In this document: positions 9,560 to 17,273 of the stretch, piece by piece
How the letters are laid out: every line of letters starts with the position of its first letter
Position numbering within the stretch: the first letter of the stretch is position 1
Assembly: GCF_000821065.1 (NCBI RefSeq)
Contig: NZ_CDGG01000001.1
Span: 3,906,001 to 3,970,000 of the forward strand
Length of the DNA: 64,000 nt
Origin: Oceanobacillus oncorhynchi
GTDB taxonomy: Bacteria > Bacillota > Bacilli > Bacillales > Amphibacillaceae
Direction: 5' to 3'
Translations under genes and position numbers: made by a program
The notes under the pieces: generated by a model
What the model saw: the letters and a program-made list of their open reading frames with translations, nothing else
The model's database searches: none
What the model was told of the DNA's origin: nothing

Positions 9560-10162
9560 CTATTCCATTACTTCCCATTTTTTCAGCAAATCAAATAATT
9601 GCTTCTTGCTTTCTTCCACGGAATGATTATTATCAATTACTTCATCAGCAAGCTTTGCCTTTTCTGCTAATGGCATCTGTGATTTAATCCGGTCCATTGC
9701 TTCCTGTTCACGAAGCTGATTTCTTTCCATTAAACGCTCTAACTGTGTTGCTTCATCTACAAACACGACGACTGTTTTATCCGCTAAAGAAGCCAGCTTG
9801 CCTTCAAACAGCAGCGGGATATCCAGCACAATGCATTTTTCTCCCTGCTCTGTGTACGTTTCTTTTTTCGCCAGCATCCGTTGGCGGACAGCCGGGTGAA
9901 CAATTTGGTTTAATTGTTCTCTTTTTTCTTCATTTGAAAAAATAATAGATCCCAGCTTCGGGCGATCAATCGACCCATCTGCGCCTACTATGTCTTTGCC
10001 AAATACCTCGATAATCTTTTTATAAGATGCTTCTCCAGGCTCCACGACTTCTCTCGCTATCACATCCGCATCGATTACCGGGATATCTAATGCTGTAAAC
10101 ATTTTCGCTACCGTGCTTTTCCCGCTGGCAATGCCTCCGGTCAATCCAATCACTAAACTCAT
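9560..10162 (-). CDS. coaE: Dephospho-CoA kinase
   Basis: Last step of coenzyme A synthesis, phosphorylating the 3'-hydroxyl of dephospho-CoA. At 200 residues it has the normal length. P-loop GLTGGIASGKST lies at residues 5-16, and the DADVIARE motif follows near 32. I chose the ATG at 10162 because AGGTGA lies 7 nt ahead and the protein then starts MSLVIGLTGG as in relatives. The ATG overlaps the mutM stop as ATGA, so translation is probably coupled. Confidence 0.95.
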   Translation of the reverse strand: MSLVIGLTGGIASGKSTVAKMFTALDIPVIDADVIAREVVEPGEASYKKIIEVFGKDIVGADGSIDRPKLGSIIFSNEEKREQLNQIVHPAVRQRMLAKKETYTEQGEKCIVLDIPLLFEGKLASLADKTVVVFVDEATQLERLMERNQLREQEAMDRIKSQMPLAEKAKLADEVIDNNHSVEESKKQLFDLLKKWEVME

Positions 10163-11004
10163 AAAACATTCACCTTTTTTTGCGGCTGGCAATGAAGACA
10201 TAGGTGCGTTCCCCGTCCGCCAACCTTCATTTTTATAATTTCTTCCCCACAGGTTTTACATGGCTTCTTATCTTGACCGTAAACATATAAAACCTGTTGA
10301 AACATTCCCATATTCCCTTGGCTGTCTACGTAGCTTCGGATGGTCGTACCACCAGCTTTCACAGCTTCTTGAAGAGTTTCAATGGCTGCAGAACGAATAA
10401 CAGACGCTTCTTTTTTGGTCAGTTCATTGCATTTTGTTAACGGGTGGATCCCGGAACGGAATAACGTCTCGTCAACATAAATATTTCCAAGCCCCGTGAC
10501 CAGATTTTGGTCCAAAAGCGCCGTTTTAATAAACCGGGAGGATTTTTTCAGCTTTTCGTAAAAATAATCCGTCGTAAATGCTTCTTCAAACGGCTCGGGG
10601 CCAAGCGCAGCTAAAGGAGCCTGCGTGAATTCACTCCCTTTGGCCAATAAATGCATGGTTCCAAACTTACGAACATCGTTATAACGCAATGTCTCTCCAT
10701 TCTTTAAATGGAAGACAACATGCGTATGCTTTTCTATCTCTTCTCCCGGCTGATGCAACCGATATTTTCCTTCCATTCGTAAATGGGATACAAGCACATA
10801 TTCATCTAGATAAAAAAGCAGAAACTTCCCTTTTCTTTTTATTTGTTGAAAGGTTTGTCCTTCCAGCAGATGCTTGAATATCTCCGCATCATCCGGCTGT
10901 TTTATTATATTTGCCCAAAGAACATCTGCTTTTTCAATCGTCTTTCCTTGAACAAGCAATTTTAACGTCTCTTTAATGGTTTCTACTTCTGGTAATTCCG
11001 GCAT
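10159..11004 (-). CDS. mutM: Formamidopyrimidine-DNA glycosylase (Fpg)
   Basis: Removes oxidised purines such as 8-oxoguanine from DNA and nicks the abasic site. The 281-residue protein starts MPELPEVET; after Met removal Pro is the catalytic nucleophile and Glu3 the key acid. The helix-two-turn-helix region includes GLGNIYVDE, and the C-terminal zinc finger is CKTCGEEI...CLHC. It lies 12 bp after polA and overlaps coaE by 4 nt, forming a base-excision-repair operon. Confidence 0.97.
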   Translation of the reverse strand: MPELPEVETIKETLKLLVQGKTIEKADVLWANIIKQPDDAEIFKHLLEGQTFQQIKRKGKFLLFYLDEYVLVSHLRMEGKYRLHQPGEEIEKHTHVVFHLKNGETLRYNDVRKFGTMHLLAKGSEFTQAPLAALGPEPFEEAFTTDYFYEKLKKSSRFIKTALLDQNLVTGLGNIYVDETLFRSGIHPLTKCNELTKKEASVIRSAAIETLQEAVKAGGTTIRSYVDSQGNMGMFQQVLYVYGQDKKPCKTCGEEIIKMKVGGRGTHLCLHCQPQKKVNVL

Positions 11005-11016
11005 TTTCCCTTCCCC

Positions 11017-13653
11017 TTACTTCGCGTCAAACCAGCTTTCTCCATAAGAATAATCGACCTTGAGCGGAACAGAAATGTCAACCGTTTTTTCCATCATTTC
11101 TGGAACGATTTCCTTTAAGATTTCAATCTCGTCTTCCGGTGCTTCTAATATCAATTCATCATGGACCTGTAATAAAAGCTTGGCCTGCAGTTTTTCTTGT
11201 TTCATTCGATGGTCTAAATCAATCATTGCTTTTTTGATTACATCCGCTGCACTTCCCTGAATAGGTGTATTCATCGCTGTTCTTTCCGCAAAACTGCGTA
11301 CATTAAAGTTCCTGCTCGTAATATCAGGCAAGTAACGGCGACGGTTCATCAGTGTGGATACATAGCCTTTTTGCTTTGCTTCAACAACAATGTCATCCAT
11401 ATATTCTTTAACGCTTGGATAGCTCTTAAAATACCGTTCGATGAATTGTTTCGCTTCTTTCCGAGTAATCCCTAAGTTCTGGGATAGTCCATAATCACTG
11501 ATTCCATATACAATCCCAAAGTTGACAGCCTTTGCCTGCCGGCGCATACCCGAGGTGACTTCGTCTCTCTCGACATGAAATACATCCATTGCTGTCTGTG
11601 TATGAATATCTAAATCATTTTTAAAGGCAGCAATCAATTTCTCATCCCCTGCAATATGGGCAAGTACCCGTAATTCGATTTGCGAATAATCAGCAGCAAA
11701 CATTTTCCAGCCTTCTCGAGATGGGACGAACGCCTGCCGTATCTTTCTGCCTTCCTCCAGACGGATAGGGATATTTTGCAAATTGGGATCAACTGAGCTC
11801 AATCTGCCTGTCTGTGTTAAAGCCTGATTAAAGCGTGTATGAATCTTATGCGTATCTTTACGGACCACCTTTTGCAAGCCTTCAATATAGGTTGATTGCA
11901 GCTTCCCTAACTGACGGTACAAAAGTAATTTAGGAATTATTTCGTGCTGATCTGCCAGCTGTTCCAAAACATCTGCTGCCGTAGAGTAACCAGTCTTCGT
12001 CTTCTTGATTACAGGAAGCCCTAAATCTTCAAATAACACCGGCCCGAGCTGCTTCGGTGAGTTCAGATTAAATTCCTTGCCAGCTAATTCATATACTTCT
12101 TTTTCTAAATTGCTGAGCCTTTCTTTTAAATCGTCTCCCATTTCTTTCAGCCGGTCCACATCTACTAAAACACCCTGATGCTCCATCTCAGCAAGAATCA
12201 AAGCAAGCGGCATTTCTAATTCCTTTAATAATTTCGCCTGTTCATTATCCTCTAATTCCTTCTCCATCGCCGGATATAATTCAAGCAGTACATTGGTTTT
12301 CCGGATCACATGCTCACTGAGAATTGCTTCTTCCGGAACCTTTTGTTTTGCGCCTTTTCCATAAACCTCTTCATCAAAGGATACGTCATATTTTCCTTTT
12401 CTGCTTGCAATAGCAGGTATATCATGACTGTTTTCAGCAGGATTGATTAAATAAGAAGCAAGCAGCGCATCAAACACTATGCCTTCTATTTGTATATCAT
12501 TCCGTAATAAGGCAACTTTTGTCCGCTTAGCATCAAATACAATTTTCTTTTTCTGAGGGTCCTCTGCCCATTTTTTGAAAATAGGCGAGTCCATCGCAAC
12601 CGAAGTAGGTATGAAGCTTTTTTTATCGGCGTTGACAATGCCAATACCTTCTATTTGAGCTGTATGATAATTTTCACCCAACATCTCTATTACGAGTACA
12701 TCTTCCTCTGAAAATAGATCTTCCGTTATTTCTTCCACTATGTCATATTGAATCTCTTTATGCTCTATCGCCTCTTCTTCCGTTTCGTCGGAGCCGGCAA
12801 GACGCGTCAACAGAGATTGGAAGCCTAAATCCATAAACATTTGACGGACGGAAGCGGCAGAGTAGCCTTCATAAATAACATCATCCAGACTAACCTCGAT
12901 GGGCGAGTCCCGATTGATTGTTGCTAAATCTTTACTCATTAGCGCATCATCTTGGTGGTTTGTTAAATTTTCTTTAAGCTTTTTCCCGCTTACATCGTCC
13001 AGATTCTCGTAAACCTTCTCTAACGTATGAAATTGTGTTAACAGCTTCGTTGCTGTTTTTTCACCGACACCCGGCACTCCCGGGATATTGTCTGAACTGT
13101 CTCCCATCAGTCCTTTTAAATCAGTAATCTGTTCAGGCGTTACCTGCATTTTCTCAAGAAGATAAGACGGTGTATATTTTTCAATTTCACTGATTCCTTT
13201 TTTGGTTACACTGACCGTCACGTGATCCGAAACAAGCTGCAGTAAATCCTTGTCGCCAGAAATAACGGTTACTTCCCAGTCTTTATCATCTGCCTGTTTT
13301 GATAATGTGCCAATGATATCATCTGCTTCATACTGATCTAACTGGTAATGCCTGATGTCAAAAGCATCCAGCAGCTCTTTTAAGACTGGAAATTGTTCAG
13401 AAAGCTCTGAAGGTGTTTTTTGGCGTCCTCCTTTATACTCTTTATAGGTTTGATGGCGAAATGTTGTTTTCCCTGCATCGAAGGCCACGAGCATATGCGT
13501 TGGCTTCTCTTCCTCTAAAATACGGAGCAGCATCGTAGTAAATCCGTAAACGGCATTCGTATAGACGCCTTTTTCGTTATTCAATAATGGCAGAGCAAAA
13601 AAAGCACGATAAATAATACTGTTGCCATCCATTAGAATTAGCTTTTTGGTCAT
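11017..13653 (-). CDS. polA: DNA polymerase I
   Basis: Fills gaps and removes RNA primers during repair and Okazaki processing. The 878-residue protein has an N-terminal 5' nuclease domain (MTKKLILMDGNS, then GLMGDSSDNIPGVPGVGEKTA), a central domain resembling the 3'-5' exonuclease, and a C-terminal family A polymerase domain (motif A AADYSQIELRVLAH, motif C QVHDELILE). The central domain lacks the acidic DxE motif (it reads VIEMLGE), as in other Bacillus-type enzymes, so proofreading is probably absent. The ATG at 13653 follows AAGGAGA by 7 nt; the open frame upstream of it is disregarded. Confidence 0.96.
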   Translation of the reverse strand: MTKKLILMDGNSIIYRAFFALPLLNNEKGVYTNAVYGFTTMLLRILEEEKPTHMLVAFDAGKTTFRHQTYKEYKGGRQKTPSELSEQFPVLKELLDAFDIRHYQLDQYEADDIIGTLSKQADDKDWEVTVISGDKDLLQLVSDHVTVSVTKKGISEIEKYTPSYLLEKMQVTPEQITDLKGLMGDSSDNIPGVPGVGEKTATKLLTQFHTLEKVYENLDDVSGKKLKENLTNHQDDALMSKDLATINRDSPIEVSLDDVIYEGYSAASVRQMFMDLGFQSLLTRLAGSDETEEEAIEHKEIQYDIVEEITEDLFSEEDVLVIEMLGENYHTAQIEGIGIVNADKKSFIPTSVAMDSPIFKKWAEDPQKKKIVFDAKRTKVALLRNDIQIEGIVFDALLASYLINPAENSHDIPAIASRKGKYDVSFDEEVYGKGAKQKVPEEAILSEHVIRKTNVLLELYPAMEKELEDNEQAKLLKELEMPLALILAEMEHQGVLVDVDRLKEMGDDLKERLSNLEKEVYELAGKEFNLNSPKQLGPVLFEDLGLPVIKKTKTGYSTAADVLEQLADQHEIIPKLLLYRQLGKLQSTYIEGLQKVVRKDTHKIHTRFNQALTQTGRLSSVDPNLQNIPIRLEEGRKIRQAFVPSREGWKMFAADYSQIELRVLAHIAGDEKLIAAFKNDLDIHTQTAMDVFHVERDEVTSGMRRQAKAVNFGIVYGISDYGLSQNLGITRKEAKQFIERYFKSYPSVKEYMDDIVVEAKQKGYVSTLMNRRRYLPDITSRNFNVRSFAERTAMNTPIQGSAADVIKKAMIDLDHRMKQEKLQAKLLLQVHDELILEAPEDEIEILKEIVPEMMEKTVDISVPLKVDYSYGESWFDAK

Positions 13654-13854
13654 AATTCCGTCTCCTTTATCTATCAACTGTTTAAGTAACTTCATTTTAT
13701 CATGTTTGGGGAAAACTTCATAATGCACACGTTCTTATTACATAGTTTTTCCAATCTGTACACATCGCATAACCAGTTAAACTCGTCTCTATATGACATC
13801 GATATCTTTCAGAACCAAAAGCGCAATGGTCTTCGGTGGGAAGATAAAGAGCAG

Positions 13855-14041
13855 CAATGTGGTCAGGTTAATGAATTTTATAAAAATTATATTTAATACT
13901 AGTAGATAGCAATAAGACTAATCAGCGAAGGAGAATCATGGAGACTCCTGGCCAGCTAAGAACGGTCACGTCCTTTGACCAACGGCCGACTCTAGGACGC
14001 CCTGTCCATCGTGGGAAAGCACGGAGGGAAGCCCCCCGCAG
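13855..14041. repeat. Degenerate relative of the 2611-2748 element fused to a GC-rich palindromic segment
   Basis: The left end CAATGTGGTCAGGTTA (13855-13870) matches the terminal repeat of the element at 2611-2748 in 15 of 16 positions. The match continues through ATGAATTTTAT, AGATAG, CAGCGAAGGA and GAGACTCCT. After about 13965 the sequence diverges into a GC-rich stretch with short inverted motifs (CACGTCCTTTGACC, GGAAAGCACGGAGGG). No right-hand terminal repeat is visible. It lies between the polA promoter region and the phoR terminator. Confidence 0.5.
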
Positions 14042-14073
14042 AAAAAAAGCCATCACTATAACGCTAGTGATGA
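14042..14073 (-). terminator. Terminator after phoR
   Basis: Arms CATCACTA (14051-14058) and TAGTGATG (14065-14072), followed on the minus strand by GCTTTTTTT. Confidence 0.85.
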
Positions 14074-14074
14074 C

Positions 14075-15439
14075 TTAATCTTTCGGAATATAAACGTGAA
14101 TAGCAGTTCCTTTATTCACTTCGCTTTCTACAACAATCTCCCCTTGATGAACCTCTACAATATGCTTCACAATTGCAAGTCCAAGTCCTGTTCCTCCAGT
14201 ATTCCGGCTTCTGTCCTTATCCATTCTGTAAAATCGTTCAAATACTCTTGGGATAGCCTTTTTTTCAATCCCGATTCCTGTATCTTCGATTGAAAACAAC
14301 ACTCGATTATTCTTTTCAGAGACGTTTAGACTAACGCTTCCGTCTGATGACGTATAATTAATTGCATTGTCTGCAAGGTTGATAATAACCTGTTTCAATT
14401 TTTCTGCATCTGCATACATATGAATATCAGCTGGAATAGATGTCGTAAAATGCAACTCTTTTTTCTCTGCTTTTTGTTCTAAAGACGGCAAAACCGCATC
14501 AATCATCTGTTTGACATTAAAATCTGCTTTTTGAAGTTGAAAATCTTCTCTTTCTAAACGGGAAAGCTCGAGCAGATCCTCTATAAGCAACTGTAATCGA
14601 TGGCTTTCCTTAAAAATAATATCAATAAATTCTTCTGCTGCTTTTTCATCATGCTGTTTTTCCTTTAGCGTTTCCGCAAATCCCCGGATAGAAGTTATTG
14701 GTGTACGCAGCTCGTGAGAAACATTGGCAACAAAATCTTTGCGCATTTTTTCTAAACGCTTTAATTCCGTAATATCATATATAACCAGGACAGCACCCTT
14801 AATCATATTATGCTCATTAAAAATAGGAGCTGCAATCACTTCCATATAGTTTTTAGTCAGACCGCGCTTATTTTTAAATTGTTCTTTGACAGGCTCTTCA
14901 TACAGAAATGTTTTTTGGACAACGTCGTGCATTGCCTCGTTTTCAAATACTTCATAATATAGATGACCGCGGTATTGTTTCTCTTTTCCTTGAAACATTT
15001 CCGTAAACCCTCGATTCACCAGATGAACGTATCCTTTTTCATCAATCAGCGCAAGCCCGTTTTTCATATTATCAATAATAGAAGTTAATTGCTCGGCATG
15101 CATTTGTTCCTGAATCGTAATTTCATTCATATTTCGTGCTAATTTATTGATATTTTTGCTTAACTGCTCCATTTCTTCACTATTACTGTTATTAAAACGG
15201 GCAGAATAATTTCCTTTAATCATTTCATTTACTGTTTTTGAAGCTTTATTAAGCGGTCTTGTGTATTTATTGTAGAATTGCATAAATATAATGGAAATCA
15301 CTAAAAATTCCACTAAAATAATTGCTGCGATAAATATCCAGTTTCCTTGAGCTTGTACCATTAACCAGCCCGATAAAACCAGGACAATCGTGATACCTAG
15401 TATATTAGGAAACAAGGGTTTCGAAAATAATATTTGCAT
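14075..15439 (-). CDS. phoR: Phosphate-regulation sensor histidine kinase PhoR, short form
   Basis: Membrane sensor kinase that phosphorylates PhoP under phosphate starvation. At 454 residues it is much shorter than the B. subtilis protein (579 aa). Two hydrophobic helices (about 12-29 and 34-53) are joined by only a few residues, so the large extracytoplasmic sensor domain is absent. They are followed by HAMP (55-105), PAS (115-225), a HisKA box NVSHELRTPITS, and a HATPase with DNAINY, DTGIGI and GTGLGLAIV. The start directly abuts the phoP stop, so the pair is one operon. Assignment as PhoR rests on the phoP-phoR-polA order. Confidence 0.88.
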   Translation of the reverse strand: MQILFSKPLFPNILGITIVLVLSGWLMVQAQGNWIFIAAIILVEFLVISIIFMQFYNKYTRPLNKASKTVNEMIKGNYSARFNNSNSEEMEQLSKNINKLARNMNEITIQEQMHAEQLTSIIDNMKNGLALIDEKGYVHLVNRGFTEMFQGKEKQYRGHLYYEVFENEAMHDVVQKTFLYEEPVKEQFKNKRGLTKNYMEVIAAPIFNEHNMIKGAVLVIYDITELKRLEKMRKDFVANVSHELRTPITSIRGFAETLKEKQHDEKAAEEFIDIIFKESHRLQLLIEDLLELSRLEREDFQLQKADFNVKQMIDAVLPSLEQKAEKKELHFTTSIPADIHMYADAEKLKQVIINLADNAINYTSSDGSVSLNVSEKNNRVLFSIEDTGIGIEKKAIPRVFERFYRMDKDRSRNTGGTGLGLAIVKHIVEVHQGEIVVESEVNKGTAIHVYIPKD

Positions 15440-16132
15440 TTAAACCGGCTCCTCCAATTTATAACCTAATCCGCGGACTGTTTTAATATAAACAGGCTTT
15501 TTGGAATCAGGTTCAATTTTGTCCCGCAGATGACTCACATGAACATCTACAATTCTCGTATCTCCAACAAAATCATAATCCCACACACTGCTGAGTAATT
15601 GATCTCTGGAGATGACCTTTCCCTTATGTTTAGCCAAATAGTACAACAGTTCAAACTCTTTTCGTGTGAAAGTAATCAATTCTTCTTTCATTTCTGCTTC
15701 ATAACGTTCCGGGTAAATCGTTAAATCCTTTATCCGTAGCGCTTGATAATGATTCTCGAGCGGACGCTGTGTTCTTCTGATAATTGCTTTCACACGGGCA
15801 ATGACTTCTTTCGGGCTGAACGGCTTTGTCAGATAGTCATCTGCGCCAAGCTCCAGACCGAGGATTTTGTCTATTTCTTCATCTTTTGCGGTGAGCATTA
15901 ATATCGGTGTATCAATATCATTCTTTCTTAACTTCCGGCATACTTCTATTCCATCCAGTTTTGGAAGCATTACATCTAAGATAATTAACTCATAGTTATC
16001 TGCAGCAGCTTTTTGATAGGCTTCTTCTCCATCGTATGCTACCTCTGTTGTGAATCCGGCATTTTCCATATTATATTTTAATAAAGTAACAATCGATTGC
16101 TCGTCATCCACAATTAGAATCTGTTTTCCCAC
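15440..16132 (-). CDS. phoP: Phosphate-regulation response regulator PhoP
   Basis: OmpR-family transcription factor of 230 residues. The receiver domain has the acidic pair in LIVDDEQ, the phosphorylated Asp in LIILDVMLP and the Lys in TKPFSPKE. The winged-helix output domain ends with HVSHLRDKIEPD and VRGLGYKLE. The start is GTG at 16132, about 8 nt after AGGGGGA. It is cotranscribed with phoR with no intergenic base. A possible autoregulatory Pho box lies upstream at 16286-16311. Confidence 0.93.
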   Translation of the reverse strand: MGKQILIVDDEQSIVTLLKYNMENAGFTTEVAYDGEEAYQKAAADNYELIILDVMLPKLDGIEVCRKLRKNDIDTPILMLTAKDEEIDKILGLELGADDYLTKPFSPKEVIARVKAIIRRTQRPLENHYQALRIKDLTIYPERYEAEMKEELITFTRKEFELLYYLAKHKGKVISRDQLLSSVWDYDFVGDTRIVDVHVSHLRDKIEPDSKKPVYIKTVRGLGYKLEEPV

Positions 16133-16285
16133 TTAGAAAATCCCCCTTATTCATATATACGTTCTCTTAGACAAAAATTCCTTCTTTTAAAGCTCCCTTT
16201 TTTTGTTAAATGAAGATGTGAGAATGTATCTTTATATATTTTATTTTCTTTATTCTACCATTATTCACGTTCAACGCCTATTCCA

Positions 16286-16311
16286 TAAGTAAATGTTAAT
16301 AAAACTTAACA
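16286..16311 (+). promoter_or_regulatory. Possible PhoP box upstream of phoP
   Basis: Three TTAACA-like hexamers, TAAGTA, TTAATA and TTAACA, begin at 16286, 16296 and 16306, an exact 10-bp period on the plus strand. PhoP boxes are direct repeats of this hexamer with about 11-bp spacing, so the match is imperfect. B. subtilis phoPR is autoregulated, which makes the location sensible. Confidence 0.3.
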
Positions 16312-16340
16312 AAACTATCCAAATAAAAATAATGGTTTAA

Positions 16341-16374
16341 GAAAAACCTGAAGCAAGATGTGCTACAGGTTTTT
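16341..16374 (-). terminator. Terminator after thiT
   Basis: Arms AAAAACCTG and CAGGTTTTT around a 15-nt loop, just past the thiT stop and upstream of phoP. Confidence 0.75.
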
Positions 16375-16395
16375 GTGTGAGGGAGTTTTCTTTTG

Positions 16396-16977
16396 TTATA
16401 CTTTTCCTACTAATGTTCTCGGCTGTTTATAAAACAGGAGGAACACAATAACAAGACTTAAAATAAAGGATGGAACCATATAGGATGAATTATATATTAA
16501 TGAATAAAGCCACGCCGGCTGTCCTTCGACGGCTGAACCAAAGAAAACCATTCCGGCAATATAATGACAAATAAAACGAGCAGCTGATCCCAGAAATACA
16601 CCTACGGATATATAGACAAAGGATTTCTTTACCCGCTTGTTTTTCATGCTTTCGATAACCTGCTTCGAAAACACTCCGGCAAGCCCTACTACCGTAAAAG
16701 CTAATCCATACTCAATGATTCCCTGTACGGGATGCAGGATATAAGCTGTACCAGTTGCCACCTGTAATATTCCCCAAAGGAAACCGGACAACAAACCTCC
16801 TTTCAGACCCCAGCGAAAGGCTACAATGAAGACAGGAATCATTGCAAAAGAAACGGAGCCTCCTTGCGGCCAAAGCTTAAATCCTAACGGTAAAATGTCC
16901 AGCAGTAATGCAAGTGCCGTAAAAATAGCTACTTCTACTAAAAATAATGTTTTATTCTTCAATCGTCTCTCCCCCAT
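16396..16977 (-). CDS. thiT: Thiamine transporter ThiT (ECF substrate-binding subunit)
   Basis: A 193-residue integral membrane protein with about six hydrophobic helices. It resembles YuaJ/ThiT, the thiamine-binding S component that works with the shared EcfA/EcfA'/EcfT module encoded elsewhere. The conserved stretch SGFLWGILQVATGTAYILHP is visible near residues 61-80. A TPP riboswitch directly upstream independently supports the thiamine assignment. Single-gene unit with its own terminator. Confidence 0.95.
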   Translation of the reverse strand: MGERRLKNKTLFLVEVAIFTALALLLDILPLGFKLWPQGGSVSFAMIPVFIVAFRWGLKGGLLSGFLWGILQVATGTAYILHPVQGIIEYGLAFTVVGLAGVFSKQVIESMKNKRVKKSFVYISVGVFLGSAARFICHYIAGMVFFGSAVEGQPAWLYSLIYNSSYMVPSFILSLVIVFLLFYKQPRTLVGKV

Positions 16978-17004
16978 TTACATCGAACAATCTTTTTTTA
17001 GACA

Positions 17005-17100
17005 ACAAAAAAGCAATGCCAAGGGAGTCTTCTTGATGGCGGTATTCTTTAAAAATACATTTTAAGAGAATACCTTAAACTCCACTCACACATTGCTTTT
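17005..17100 (-). terminator. TPP riboswitch expression platform (terminator with nested hairpin)
   Basis: The outer arms AAGCAATG and CATTGCTT are 72 nt apart. The loop contains a second strong hairpin, GGTATTCTCTTAAAA facing TTTTAAAGAATACC (17041-17074). The 3' arm runs into TTTTTTGTTG on the minus strand, about 30 nt before thiT. Confidence 0.65.
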
Positions 17101-17112
17101 ATATCCATCAAA

Positions 17113-17208
17113 AAGTCCACAATCCCTACGCCAGCGCTAACTGACAGGTTCAAAGGGTCAGAACATAGAAAATGTCCACTCTCAGCCAAAGGCTCCCCTT
17201 GCAGGCTT
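17113..17208 (-). ncRNA. TPP riboswitch (thi-box) controlling thiT
   Basis: The minus strand contains the hallmark TPP aptamer blocks: GGGGAGCC, GGCTGAGAGTGGAC, GACCCTTTGAACCTG and GCGCTGGCGTAGGGA. The ligand is thiamine pyrophosphate. Binding would favour the downstream terminator and switch off thiamine uptake. Confidence 0.96.
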
Positions 17209-17273
17209 TTTATATTCACTTTTTTGTATAGGCTTAGTATAAATCACTTTCTAAAAAACCGCAATAGCCCCTG

